A DNA stretch of 64,000 bases from an uncultured Caproiciproducens sp. (GCF_963664915.1 NZ_OY761810.1:510661-574660); one strand, 5' to 3'; positions 23,294 to 31,838 are shown, numbered from the stretch's first letter. Numbers and translations: made by a program. The notes: generated by a model from the sequence alone, not told the origin.

Positions 23294-25042
23294 TTAATAC
23301 TTTTTACGGGACACGTAGCTTGTGTGTAAAATTTCATGAGCCTTATGACTGCCCGGCTTTTCAAGAAATTCATCATAAATCATCTTGATGAGCGGACTTT
23401 CATGGCTCTTACGTAAAGGCAGATTACGGTCTTCCTCGTACAGAGCCTTTGCCCTTTCGGCTTTCAGATCGGTAAAATTGCGGACTGACGCAGGCTGAAT
23501 CGGCTGACCGCCGCCGTTGACGCAGCCGCCCGGGCAGCACATAATTTCAATAAAATGATAGCCGCCCTCGCCGTTTTTCACTTTGGAAAGGATCTCATTT
23601 GCATTGTTCAGGCCGCTCACTGCGGCAACCTTAATATCCATACCGCCCACATGGTAAACGACCTCTTTAATTCCTTCGGTACCGCGGATATCCGTGTACT
23701 CGACGGAATCAAGGCTCTTGCCCTCAAGGACGTCGGCCGCTGTTCTCAGCGCGGCCTCCATAACGCCGCCGGTTGCGCCGAAGATTGCGGCAGCTCCGGT
23801 GGAAACGCCCAGCGCCGGATCGAATTCTTCGTCCGGAAGACGGTTGAAATTGATATGCGCCATATTGATCAGGCGGGAAAGTTCGCGGGTTGTAATGGAG
23901 ATATCGGTGTCGGGCATCCCTTCCCCGGCGGCATTCTCATCCTCACGTTTAACCTCGAATTTCTTGGCCACACAGGGCATTACACTGACAACAACGATAT
24001 TTTTCGGATCGATATTGTTCTTCTGCGCGTAATACGTCTTAATGACCGCGCCGGTCATCTGCTGCGGAGATTTGCAGGTGGAAACATTCGGCAACAGCTC
24101 CGGATAATAATATTCGCAGAATTTGACCCAGCCCGGCGAGCAGGAGGTAATCAGCGGCAGCGCGCCGCCGTTCTTCACGCGCTCAAGCAGTTCGTTGGCC
24201 TCTTCCATAATTGTAAGGTCGGCGCCGAAATCCGTGTCGAACACCTTGTCAAAACCGAGCCGGCGCAGAGCGGCGACCATCTTGCCCTTAACGTTGGTCC
24301 CGACCGGAAGACCGAAGCATTCGCCGAGCGTTGCGCGAATGGCAGGTGCGGTCTGTACGACCACATACTTTTCAGGATCGTTAATCGCAGCCATGACTTC
24401 GTCGCACTGGTCGCGTTCGGTCAAAGCGCCGGTCGGGCAGCTCACGATGCACTGGCCGCAGGAAACGCAGGGAACTTCATCAAGCGGCTTTTCAAACGCA
24501 CACGCAATGTGTGTGTCAAAACCGCGGCTGTTCGGGCCGATGACGGCAACATGCTGTTCTGCGCAGGCGCCCACGCAGCGGCGGCAGAGGATACATTTCG
24601 AGTTGTCGCGGATCAGATGCAGAGTAGACTCGTCCTTTGTTGCGTCGGGCATCGCCCCGTCAAAGCGGTTTGTCTGCTCTATGCCCATTTCGTTGCACAG
24701 GGTCTGGAATTCGCAGTTTCCGCTGCGTCTGCAGGCGAGACAATCCCTGTTGTGCACGGAAAGCAGCATTTCCAGCGTCATTTTTCTGGATTTTTGAATT
24801 TTAGGCGTATTGGTCTGAACCTCCATCCCCTCATTCACCGGATAAACGCAGGAAGCGACCAAAGAGCGCGCGCCCTTTACCTCCACCACGCACATACGGC
24901 AAGCGCCGATTTCATTAATTCCTTTCAGGTAGCATAAGGTCGGAATATCAACTCCGGCGAACCTTGCCGCCTCCAAAACAGTGGAATTAGCCGGCACTGA
25001 GAGGGGCATGCCGTTTATTTTTATGTTAACCATGTTTTCCAT
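23294..25042 (-). CDS. hydA: NAD-linked [FeFe] hydrogenase catalytic subunit HydA
   Basis: A 582-residue catalytic subunit of a trimeric (HydABC) [FeFe] hydrogenase. In order: a [2Fe-2S] domain (IGACRMC at about 47), the His/Cys [4Fe-4S] stretch HNRDCLACRRSGNC, two [4Fe-4S] clusters (CILCRRCVGAC and CVSCGQCIVSCP) and the H-cluster domain with TSCSPGW, MPCVAKKFE and CCPGGCVNGGGQP. The last is followed by a small-subunit-like tail. With HydB and HydC it makes H2 from NADH and reduced ferredoxin together, or runs in reverse. The start at 25042 is 9 bases after AAAGGAG; the frame to 25108 overlaps hydB. It is the last gene of the operon. Confidence 0.96.
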   Translation of the reverse strand: MENMVNIKINGMPLSVPANSTVLEAARFAGVDIPTLCYLKGINEIGACRMCVVEVKGARSLVASCVYPVNEGMEVQTNTPKIQKSRKMTLEMLLSVHNRDCLACRRSGNCEFQTLCNEMGIEQTNRFDGAMPDATKDESTLHLIRDNSKCILCRRCVGACAEQHVAVIGPNSRGFDTHIACAFEKPLDEVPCVSCGQCIVSCPTGALTERDQCDEVMAAINDPEKYVVVQTAPAIRATLGECFGLPVGTNVKGKMVAALRRLGFDKVFDTDFGADLTIMEEANELLERVKNGGALPLITSCSPGWVKFCEYYYPELLPNVSTCKSPQQMTGAVIKTYYAQKNNIDPKNIVVVSVMPCVAKKFEVKREDENAAGEGMPDTDISITTRELSRLINMAHINFNRLPDEEFDPALGVSTGAAAIFGATGGVMEAALRTAADVLEGKSLDSVEYTDIRGTEGIKEVVYHVGGMDIKVAAVSGLNNANEILSKVKNGEGGYHFIEIMCCPGGCVNGGGQPIQPASVRNFTDLKAERAKALYEEDRNLPLRKSHESPLIKMIYDEFLEKPGSHKAHEILHTSYVSRKKY

Positions 25043-25056
25043 TATGGCACACTCCT

Positions 25057-26847
25057 TTATCTCTTTACGATTGCGCTGAACTTGCATTTTTCCATGCAGG
25101 CGCCGCACTTAATGCATTTTGCAGTATCAATCACATGGGGTACCTTTACGCTGCCGGTAATTGCGCCGACAGGGCAGTTGCGGGCGCAAAGCGTACATCC
25201 GCGGCATTTGTCTTCCAGAATGACATAATTGGTCAGCGCCTTGCAGACACCGGCCGGGCAGCGGTGCTCGGTAACGTGGGCGATGTACTCGTCACGGAAA
25301 TAGTGCAGGGTGGACAGCACCGGATTCGGCGCGGTCTGGCCCAGCGCACACAGTGCATTTTCCTTCAGGTAGTAGCACAGCTCTTCCATATCGTCAAGAT
25401 CCTTAAGCGTGCCGTTGCCGCTTGTGATTTTTTCAAGCATTTCCAGCAAGCGCCTAGTGCCGATGCGGCACGGTGTGCATTTTCCGCAGGATTCGTCCAC
25501 GGTGAATTCAAGGAAGAATTTCGCAATATCGACCATGCAGGTCGTATCGTCCATGACAATCAGTCCGCCGGAACCCATCATTGCGCCAATGGCAATCAGG
25601 TTGTCATAGTCTATTTTAATATCGAGTTCTGAAGCGGGAATGCATCCGCCGGAAGGTCCGCCGGTTTGCGCAGCTTTAAACTTGTGCCCGTCCGGAACGC
25701 CGCCGCCGATTTCCTCGACGATTTCACGTAGCGTCGTGCCCATCGGCACTTCAACTAGTCCGGTGTGCTTGATTTTGCCGCCCAGAGCAAACACTTTGGT
25801 ACCTTTGGATTTTTCGGTGCCCATGGAGGCAAACCAGTCTGCGCCCTTCAGAATAATCTGTGTAATATTGGCGTAGGTTTCCACATTATTGAGAATGGTG
25901 GGCTTTTGGAACAAGCCTTCCAGCGCCGGAAAAGGCGGGCGCGGACGCGGTTCTCCGCGTTTGCCTTCGATGGAGGTCATCAGGGCGGTTTCTTCGCCGC
26001 ACACAAACGCACCGGCGCCAAGGCGCAGGCCGATATCAAAATCAAATCCCGTATCGAAAATATTCTTCCCCAAAAGTCCGTATTCTCTCGCTTGATCAAT
26101 CGCAATCTGCAAACGTTTGACCGCGATAGGATATTCGGCGCGGACATAAATATAGCCCTGTGTCGAACCGATTGCGTAACCGGCAATCGCCATGGCTTCA
26201 AGCACGCTGTGCGGGTCGCCTTCAAGAACGGAACGGTCCATAAACGCACCCGGATCGCCTTCATCGGCGTTGCAGCACACATATTTCTGATCTGCCTGAT
26301 TTTTCGCGGCAAAGCTCCACTTCAGTCCTGTCGGAAATCCCGCGCCGCCTCTGCCGCGCAGTCCGGAGGCCTTAACCACATCAACAACCTGTTCCGGAGT
26401 CATCTCGGTCAGCACCTTGCCAAGCGCGGTGTAACCGTCCACCGCTATGTATTCATCAATGCATTCCGGATTGATGACGCCGCAGTTCCTGAGTGCGACA
26501 CGGTTTTGTTTTTCATAAAACGGAGTGTGGTTTAATGATTTGATGGTGTTATCGTCTACAACGGTTTCCTGATAAAGCAGGCGCCTAACAATTCTGCCCT
26601 TTAAAAGATGCTCCTCAACAATTTCGGGGATATCCTCAGGCGTTACCCTGCTGTAAAAAGAACCTTCCGGGTATACAATCATAATCGGGCCGAGGGCGCA
26701 AAGGCCAAAACAACCGGTCCGGACAACATTGACCTCTTTATCCAGACCCCGGACCGCAATTTCTTCTTTAAGCTTTGAAATAATCAGCTCGCTGTTTGAG
26801 GAGGTACAACCGGTACCGCCGCAAACCAGTACATTGGAACGATACAT
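25057..26847 (-). CDS. hydB: Hydrogenase NADH/FMN subunit HydB (NuoF-like)
   Basis: A 596-residue flavoprotein subunit. It carries an N-terminal thioredoxin-like [2Fe-2S] domain (CGGTGC and RTGCFGLC), the NuoF core with the NADH/FMN site (RGRGGAGFPTGLKWSF, NADEGDPGAFMDRSVLEGDP), an SLBB region, the [4Fe-4S] motif ESCGKCTPCRIGTRR, and a C-terminal pair of ferredoxin-type clusters (CRGCTLCARNCP, CIKCGACMEKC). It takes electrons from NADH and shares them among HydA, HydC and ferredoxin. Its stop is 14 bases before the hydA start. Confidence 0.97.
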   Translation of the reverse strand: MYRSNVLVCGGTGCTSSNSELIISKLKEEIAVRGLDKEVNVVRTGCFGLCALGPIMIVYPEGSFYSRVTPEDIPEIVEEHLLKGRIVRRLLYQETVVDDNTIKSLNHTPFYEKQNRVALRNCGVINPECIDEYIAVDGYTALGKVLTEMTPEQVVDVVKASGLRGRGGAGFPTGLKWSFAAKNQADQKYVCCNADEGDPGAFMDRSVLEGDPHSVLEAMAIAGYAIGSTQGYIYVRAEYPIAVKRLQIAIDQAREYGLLGKNIFDTGFDFDIGLRLGAGAFVCGEETALMTSIEGKRGEPRPRPPFPALEGLFQKPTILNNVETYANITQIILKGADWFASMGTEKSKGTKVFALGGKIKHTGLVEVPMGTTLREIVEEIGGGVPDGHKFKAAQTGGPSGGCIPASELDIKIDYDNLIAIGAMMGSGGLIVMDDTTCMVDIAKFFLEFTVDESCGKCTPCRIGTRRLLEMLEKITSGNGTLKDLDDMEELCYYLKENALCALGQTAPNPVLSTLHYFRDEYIAHVTEHRCPAGVCKALTNYVILEDKCRGCTLCARNCPVGAITGSVKVPHVIDTAKCIKCGACMEKCKFSAIVKR

Positions 26848-26862
26848 GAATGCTGCCTCCTT

Positions 26863-27231
26863 TTATGAATTGGCTCCTATGGTATATTCAGTTACCACAT
26901 TGCCGTTTACCAGATGGTCGTTCACCACGCGTACCGCCTTCTCAGGCGTCATTTTAACATAAGTCACTTTTTCCTGACCGGGCGTTACAATTTCAACAAC
27001 CGGTTCAAACTGGCAAATGCCGATACAGCCTGTTTGGGTAACGGTAACATTGGTAAGACCGCGCTTTGCAACCTCGTCCACCATAGCGCCCAGAACCGGA
27101 CGCGCTCCCGCAGCAATTCCGCAGGTAGCCATCCCTACCAGAACACGGATTGCGTTGTCGTTGTTTTCGCGAAGAATAACCTGACCGCGGACTCTATCCC
27201 TAATCGCCTGAAGTTCCGCTAAAGACTTCAT
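26863..27231 (-). CDS. Small [2Fe-2S] thioredoxin-like protein of the hyd operon
   Basis: A 122-residue protein of the NuoE C-terminal/thioredoxin-like ferredoxin fold. Visible motifs are VGMATCGIAAGARPVL and TQTGCIGICQFEP. Only three Cys are present (about residues 37, 69 and 73), whereas HydB and HydC in the same operon keep four for their own [2Fe-2S] clusters, so cluster binding needs another ligand or may be lost. The start at 27231 follows AAGGAGG and overlaps the 3' end of the upstream ATPase gene. Comparable small proteins accompany bacterial hydABC operons; their role is unclear. Confidence 0.85.
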   Translation of the reverse strand: MKSLAELQAIRDRVRGQVILRENNDNAIRVLVGMATCGIAAGARPVLGAMVDEVAKRGLTNVTVTQTGCIGICQFEPVVEIVTPGQEKVTYVKMTPEKAVRVVNDHLVNGNVVTEYTIGANS

Positions 27232-27784
27232 CTGTTGATTCCTCCTTAATTAATTGGGTTTGTTCACTGAGAAAGCCTCTTGTCCACTCTATCACTTCCG
27301 GGGAATTCAGCTTTACCCCATTTCCTAACACCGCGCGCAGCTCGCGCGTATCAAGAGTAAATTCGCGTGAATCCATACTGTGATGAAATACAAAGTTCCT
27401 GTCTTCATTGCAGGTGATTAACAGCAGTACCGTGGAATTAATGTCCCCCAGCGGAATCATATCCACATGAGAAGGTACAAATTTTGCGGTAATTGTGGTA
27501 CCAACGCCCTTTTCAGAAATAATTTCCAGACTGCCGCCCGTCATTTCAGCTTCCATTTTAAAAAGCGGAATGCCCAGTCCTACCTTGCGTGTAGTGCGCG
27601 TGGTGAAAAACGGGTCCGTCACATGGGCCGCCTGTTCGGCGGTCATACCGGCACCATCGTCTGAAATACGAATTGTCATGCTGTCGGCCTTTGATTTTTC
27701 ACACACATCGATCACAATCAGCTTAGCACCAGCTGAAATTGAATTCTGTACAATATCCATCACATTTAAAGACAGTTCACGCAT
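27200..27784 (-). CDS. HATPase-domain protein of the hyd operon (histidine-kinase-like)
   Basis: A 194-residue protein with a GHKL ATP-binding domain in its first 110 residues: N-box VQNSISAGAKLI, G1 box DDGAGM and G2 region VGLGIPLFK. There is no His phosphorylation domain, so it is not a complete kinase; the remaining 80 residues form a small domain without a recognised name. Genes like it recur in hydABC operons, suggesting a regulatory or maturation role, which is inference. It starts right after hydC, with translational coupling likely, and overlaps the next gene by 32 bases. Confidence 0.85.
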   Translation of the reverse strand: MRELSLNVMDIVQNSISAGAKLIVIDVCEKSKADSMTIRISDDGAGMTAEQAAHVTDPFFTTRTTRKVGLGIPLFKMEAEMTGGSLEIISEKGVGTTITAKFVPSHVDMIPLGDINSTVLLLITCNEDRNFVFHHSMDSREFTLDTRELRAVLGNGVKLNSPEVIEWTRGFLSEQTQLIKEESTDEVFSGTSGD

Positions 27785-27785
27785 C

Positions 27786-28280
27786 TCATTCGTATTTGGA
27801 AAGTATCTGTTCCACCTCTTCCGGGGTCATGCGTCCATAGACATCCCCGTTTACCGTCAGCACGGGCGCTAACCCGCAGGCACCGACGCAGCGGCACGCG
27901 GTCAAAGAGTATTTACCGTCTTCGGTGCACTCCTCCGGCTGGATCCCCAGAATCGAAGTCAACTTGTCTAACACTGCCGAGGCACCCTTGACATAGCAGG
28001 CCGTTCCGAGACAAATTGATACATTGTATTTCCCTTTGGGCGTAAGCGAAAATTGGGAATAAAATGTGGAAACACCGAATACTTCTTCCAGCGGCACACC
28101 CAATCCATCGGCAACGATGCTCTGCACTTCAGCGGGAAGATAGCCGTAAATCTCCTGTGCTTCTTGCAGAACGGGCAAAATTGCGCCTCTTTGCTGTTTG
28201 TGCCTTTCAATGATTTCGTCGAGTTTTTGCTTTTGCTCAGCGGTTCCCTGAAAAGGCAGATTGCTGATACGTTTTTGCAT
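27786..28280 (-). CDS. hydC: Hydrogenase [2Fe-2S] subunit HydC (NuoE-like)
   Basis: A 164-residue NuoE-type protein with a helical N-terminal domain and a thioredoxin-like [2Fe-2S] domain. Ligands appear as CLGTAC (C-x4-C) and CVGAC (C-x3-C), the standard set. It forms the electron-wiring subunit between HydB and HydA. The start at 28280 (MQKRISN) follows AAGGAGG; the longer frame to 28352 lacks a site. It is the first gene of the operon, about 115 bases downstream of a Rex-like operator. Confidence 0.95.
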   Translation of the reverse strand: MQKRISNLPFQGTAEQKQKLDEIIERHKQQRGAILPVLQEAQEIYGYLPAEVQSIVADGLGVPLEEVFGVSTFYSQFSLTPKGKYNVSICLGTACYVKGASAVLDKLTSILGIQPEECTEDGKYSLTACRCVGACGLAPVLTVNGDVYGRMTPEEVEQILSKYE

Positions 28281-28394
28281 TCTTGTTCCTCCTTGCGGTT
28301 TATCAATGCAGGAAAATTGCCATGGCGGCGACAAAAGTTTCCCGCAATCCATTGCGTTCAGTATATCATAGAGACATTTTAAAATCTATGTTTT

Positions 28395-28412
28395 TTGTTA
28401 AAAAAGTCACAA
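28395..28412 (-). promoter_or_regulatory. Rex-type redox operator upstream of the hyd operon
   Basis: An 18-bp site, TTGTTAA (28395-28401), AAAA, GTCACAA (28406-28412). On the coding strand it reads TTGTGAC-TTTT-TTAACAA. It matches the clostridial Rex consensus TTGTTAA-N4-TTAACAA at all but two positions. Rex senses the NADH/NAD+ ratio and controls fermentation and hydrogen genes in Clostridia. Location upstream of hydC fits. No rex gene is in the window. Confidence 0.6.
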
Positions 28413-28451
28413 AAAATAATTAACAATTGTCACCATTTTATGCTGATAATA

Positions 28452-28490
28452 TTAAAAAACAGCCGAACGCCCCATGGCAATTTCGGCTGT
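28452..28490 (-). terminator. Terminator of the DRTGG-PHP operon
   Basis: A 9-bp stem (28459-28467 with 28482-28490) directly abutting the PHP stop codon, with an inner GCC/GGC pairing and TTTTTT on the minus strand. It separates this operon from the hyd operon. Confidence 0.85.
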
Positions 28491-29230
28491 CAGCTTCTGT
28501 TCCATTCTGTTTTGATCGTCCCATCCAGCGCTGCGATGAGACATTCCGGCGTTTTTTCAGGGAGCAGCACCGATGCAGCCGGTTCAGGCATATTCTCTAA
28601 ATAATGGGAATCCGAATTTTGCAGCAGAATTTTCCCGCAGAGCTCCGGATTACTCTGCAAAAGCTTTTGCACATCGCCTGCCGAACTGATTTCCGCAGCT
28701 AAAAAACCTGCTTCCGGCGGAATGAAACCAAGGGTTGCAATCACACTGTACGCATTTCTGTCAATATGGGCAGGGAAAGCGGTTCCGCCGAAGCTGCGCA
28801 CCGCTTTCTGTACATCATTTACACTGATGGAAGCCGCATTGAGCAAAAGAAATTCTTCTTCCCCCATGATCGTGTCATTTTCATCCATTAAAGTTTGGCG
28901 GCCGAAAATCTCCGGCTTGTTCCGGATTTTCGGCATCCTCTCCGCAATATAGCGGTCAAATTCAAGCGATGCCTCCACAGTCGGAAAAAGGCAGATGACA
29001 TGCGCCTCTTCCTGTGTGCAAAGCTCCATGCCCGGCACCACGGTCAAACCGTTCGCCGCACCGGCCTTCACCGCAGCGGGGATGTTGCGGCAGGAATTGT
29101 GGTCCGTCACCGCAATCATGTCGTAGCCAAGCAGAAGCGACATGTTCACAAGGTTGTTGGGCGTCATGTCTTCACCGGCACAGGGCGACAAGCACGAGTG
29201 CAGGTGCAAATCATAATAGATGTGAATCAT
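28490..29230 (-). CDS. PHP-domain phosphoesterase
   Basis: A 246-residue metal-dependent phosphoesterase. The PHP metal motifs are DLHLHSCLSPCAG at the start, AVTDHNSCRNIPA, and a later PAHIDRNAYSV and NSDSHYLENMPEP. The likely reaction is hydrolysis of a phosphate ester such as a nucleotide or 3',5'-bisphosphate, as in RNase AM/YciV relatives; the substrate is not determined. The start overlaps the upstream DRTGG stop (TGATG). It is the last gene of the redox-module operon and ends at a terminator. Confidence 0.88.
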   Translation of the reverse strand: MIHIYYDLHLHSCLSPCAGEDMTPNNLVNMSLLLGYDMIAVTDHNSCRNIPAAVKAGAANGLTVVPGMELCTQEEAHVICLFPTVEASLEFDRYIAERMPKIRNKPEIFGRQTLMDENDTIMGEEEFLLLNAASISVNDVQKAVRSFGGTAFPAHIDRNAYSVIATLGFIPPEAGFLAAEISSAGDVQKLLQSNPELCGKILLQNSDSHYLENMPEPAASVLLPEKTPECLIAALDGTIKTEWNRS

Positions 29231-29559
29231 CAGAAAAACTCCGCCAGCTCCGCGCCGAGGACGTAGCTGTTCTTCTCCGACAAAAGAACCGCAAAATCAA
29301 GCTGCTGTGCCTTATCAAACGCAGCTTCGTCGAGCGGGGCGGAATCAGTCAGTATGATGCAGGCGGCATCTTTCAGAGAAGCCACCGCTATCGCATTGAT
29401 GTTGCCCATGACGGTCAGCCACACGGCACCTTCCGGGAGCCGCGCCATGACCCAGCTGAGCAAATCTCCGGTGTATCCCCCCGTTACCTGCCGGTTCAGG
29501 CCTTCTTTCCCCGCCAAAACCCGCAGCCCCAGTTTTTGCGAAAGCTCTTTTACAGTCAT
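29230..29559 (-). CDS. DRTGG-domain protein (second copy)
   Basis: A 109-residue protein matching the DRTGG domain by fold pattern: TVKELSQKLGLRVLAG, then VTGGYTGDLLSWVMARLPEGAVWLTVMG and IILTDSAP. DRTGG domains occur in phosphotransacetylase and CBS proteins and are thought to bind a small ligand. It overlaps the hydrogenase-like gene upstream (ATGA) and the PHP gene downstream, so the three are tightly coupled. A diverged paralogue starts the same operon. Confidence 0.8.
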   Translation of the reverse strand: MTVKELSQKLGLRVLAGKEGLNRQVTGGYTGDLLSWVMARLPEGAVWLTVMGNINAIAVASLKDAACIILTDSAPLDEAAFDKAQQLDFAVLLSEKNSYVLGAELAEFF

Positions 29560-30866
29560 GTTTTTTTATCCTCCTCGTCGCTCCGTGACAGAAATGTGCC
29601 CATGGACGACAGGGCATCGGCGACATTTTTAATTTCCTCGCGCATAATGAAAATGCACTGGTTTTTCTTTGCAAAGCCGCGCACAATATCTTCGGCAAGT
29701 GCCCGGCAGGTGGGCGCGCCGCAGGAGCCGCAGTCCAACCCCGGAAGTTCTTCGCGGATTTTATCAATCTCAGCCATCATTCGAAGCGCTTCGTTCATAT
29801 CGTCTGAAAGCTTCAGTACCGGCGCGAACAGCAGGTTTTTCTGCCAGCCCATGCCGCCGGGGATTTTCCCGTCAATGTGGTTTTGTGAAACAGGCAGGTA
29901 TCGGCGCAGCCGTTGAAGCCTTGCCTTTGCGACATAGGCGTTTTCCACGCACAGCACACCGCCGACGCATCCACCTGAGCAGGCGTTAAGTTCAATAAAG
30001 TCAAGCTCGCGGATCTTTTCGTCCTCCAACTCCTCCAGCACACGAATCACATTTTCTATTCCGTCGGCGGCCAGATACTTATCATTGAGCAGTGCGGTGG
30101 ATTCCCCGCCGCTTGAAGCCCAGCCGACGCCGATAATCCCTGAATGTGCAAGAGGCTCCATCGATTTCAGGTCTTCCATGGCGGCTGCGAGTTTTGCAAA
30201 AATTTCACTGATGGCAATCGCACCGTCCACCTCGGACTTTTTGCAGCTGATCGGCATTTTAATCGCCGTTACCTTAGCCGGGCAGGGCGTGATAAAAAAA
30301 GCGCCGATCTGGCTGTGGGGCAGCCCGGTTTTTTTCATTGCCTCACGCTTGGCGAGCCGCGCGGCCGTTTCCATGGGTGAATTCAGCTGAAGTACATGGG
30401 AGCAAAGATCGGGAAAGCGCACACGAATCAGCCTGACCACAGCCGGACAGGCCGAACTGATCACCGGTTTTTTAAGGCTGCCTTCCTGCATCAGCTTTCT
30501 GGTCACCTCGGAAACAAGCTCCGCACTCCGTGAAACCTCAAACACCTCGTCAAATCCGATCTCTTTTAAACCGTTGAGTACTATATCGATGTCATCCAGA
30601 TGATTGAACTGCCCGTAAAGGGTAGGCGCCGGAAGGGCGATTTTATATTTATAGTTCTGAATCATGTCAAGGCTGTCGGATTTTGCTTTCTTCGCGTGGT
30701 GCGGGCAGACGCGAATGCATTCGCCGCAGTCAATGCAGCGTTCCGAAATAATCTTGGCCTTGCCGCCGCGCACGCGAATCGCCTCGGTGGGACAGCGTTT
30801 GATGCAGTTCGTACAGCCCATGCATTTATCTTTATCCAGCGTAACCGAATGGAAAAACTGGTTCAT
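29556..30866 (-). CDS. Hydrogenase-like iron-sulfur protein with altered H-cluster motifs
   Basis: A 436-residue protein: two ferredoxin clusters (CMGCTNCIKRCP, CIDCGECIRVCP) in the first 60 residues, an [FeFe]-hydrogenase large-subunit domain, and a C-terminal Fe-S motif CGSCGAPTCRALAED. The three H-cluster motifs are changed: SSACPAVVRL in place of TSCxPGW, TPCPAKVTAIK in place of MPCxxKxxE, and NACSGGCVGGVLC in place of the CPGGCxxGGGQP motif. Proteins of this group (HfsB-like) are thought to be inactive or sensory. The start at 30866 follows GAGGTG. It lies in an operon with an RsbT-like ATPase and two DRTGG genes. Confidence 0.85.
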   Translation of the reverse strand: MNQFFHSVTLDKDKCMGCTNCIKRCPTEAIRVRGGKAKIISERCIDCGECIRVCPHHAKKAKSDSLDMIQNYKYKIALPAPTLYGQFNHLDDIDIVLNGLKEIGFDEVFEVSRSAELVSEVTRKLMQEGSLKKPVISSACPAVVRLIRVRFPDLCSHVLQLNSPMETAARLAKREAMKKTGLPHSQIGAFFITPCPAKVTAIKMPISCKKSEVDGAIAISEIFAKLAAAMEDLKSMEPLAHSGIIGVGWASSGGESTALLNDKYLAADGIENVIRVLEELEDEKIRELDFIELNACSGGCVGGVLCVENAYVAKARLQRLRRYLPVSQNHIDGKIPGGMGWQKNLLFAPVLKLSDDMNEALRMMAEIDKIREELPGLDCGSCGAPTCRALAEDIVRGFAKKNQCIFIMREEIKNVADALSSMGTFLSRSDEEDKKT

Positions 30867-30876
30867 GATTGCCACC

Positions 30877-31311
30877 TCACTGTTCCTTTTTTGCAAACAC
30901 TGTCATGCGCAGTGTTGTTCCCTTGCCCACCTTCGTATCAATTTCCATGGTATCACTGCATTTCTTCATATTGCTCATTCCCATACCGGCTCCAAACCCC
31001 AGCGCACGCACATTGTCGGGCGCTGTGGAATAACCTTCCCGCATAGCGAGGGCAATGTCTTTGATACCGGGACCCTGGTCGGCAAGAATCATTTCAATTT
31101 TTTCCGGACTGATTTCCACATGCGCCTGTCCGCCCCCCGCATGAATCACCATGTTGATTTCCCCTTCATACATGGCGATTGCAACGCGGCGGATCGCGTC
31201 TGAATCATATCCGATTTGTTTCAGCTTATGTTTTACGTCACTTGACGCTTCGCCAGCGCGTGTAAAGTCATCCCCCGGAACAACGTAGTCAAAAGAAAGG
31301 GTGTTGTTCAA
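30877..31311 (-). CDS. RsbT/SpoIIAB-like anti-sigma-type ATPase
   Basis: A 144-residue single-domain GHKL ATPase of the anti-sigma family: N-box YEGEINMVIHA, G1 box DQGPGI and G2 GFGAGMGMSNM. Such proteins phosphorylate a partner or hold a sigma factor. No STAS partner or sigma factor is adjacent, so the partner may be the hydrogenase-like protein or one of the DRTGG proteins; this is inference. The start overlaps the first DRTGG stop by 4 bases. Confidence 0.88.
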   Translation of the reverse strand: MNNTLSFDYVVPGDDFTRAGEASSDVKHKLKQIGYDSDAIRRVAIAMYEGEINMVIHAGGGQAHVEISPEKIEMILADQGPGIKDIALAMREGYSTAPDNVRALGFGAGMGMSNMKKCSDTMEIDTKVGKGTTLRMTVFAKKEQ

Positions 31312-31664
31312 CTTTTACAGCCCCCACTTAAACCGTTTGTATACAGCAGCCCGCAGGCGGTAAACATTCTGTGCTGTGTTTTAAGGATTGTAATTTCCTT
31401 TTGCTTTGCAAGCGCCACAACATCTGGCGCCGGTTGCTTTCCGCGGACAAAGATGACGCAGCGCATATCCATCATCTCTGCTGTACGCACGGCCTGAGGA
31501 TTGTTTAAACCGGTCAAAAGCACCGACTGGTCTTTTACAAATGCGAGGACGTCGCTCATCATATCACTTCCACAGGCAGTTTTCACTTCCGCATTTAAAT
31601 CGCCCTCTGTAATAATTTCCGCGTCCAAGATGGAAACCACATCGTTTACTGTCATTTGAATCAC
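31308..31664 (-). CDS. DRTGG-domain protein (first copy)
   Basis: A 118-residue DRTGG protein: TVNDVVSILDAEIITEGDL, then ACGSDMMSDVLAFVKDQSVLLTGLNNPQAVRTAEM and VIFVRGKQP, the standard layout of the domain. It has Cys residues at CGSDMMSD and near the C-terminus (SGGCKS), which could bind metal or sense redox state; that is speculation. It is the first gene of the redox-module operon, under the promoter at 31722-31749. Confidence 0.82.
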   Translation of the reverse strand: MIQMTVNDVVSILDAEIITEGDLNAEVKTACGSDMMSDVLAFVKDQSVLLTGLNNPQAVRTAEMMDMRCVIFVRGKQPAPDVVALAKQKEITILKTQHRMFTACGLLYTNGLSGGCKS

Positions 31665-31721
31665 TCCTGAAATTCATATTATGTACAATAATTTTCGTTT
31701 CATTGCAGGATTTATATGTAC

Positions 31722-31749
31722 ATTATAACATAAATAAATGCTTTGGCAA
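31722..31749 (-). promoter_or_regulatory. Promoter of the DRTGG-hydrogenase-like operon
   Basis: On the minus strand TTGCCA (31749-31744), a 16-base spacer and TATAAT (31727-31722), 58 bases upstream of the first DRTGG start. Confidence 0.65.
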
Positions 31750-31809
31750 TATAATACTGAATCGCCCGCAAACACAGGCGCAGTGCGGCTAATTTATTTG
31801 TCTGGGTCA

Positions 31810-31838
31810 TTGACTTCAACTAACTAAAGCGATATAAT
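31810..31838 (+). promoter_or_regulatory. Sigma-A promoter of serC-serA
   Basis: TTGACT (31810-31815), a 17-base spacer and TATAAT (31833-31838), 57 bases upstream of serC. Confidence 0.85.

Noticed and set aside
23555-24937. Long open frame (460 codons) antisense to hydA
   Set aside because: It is the opposite-strand shadow of a well-supported gene, has no ribosome binding site, and its translation looks like no protein. The same applies to 57626-59167 (over proS) and 18524-19594 (over pyrF).
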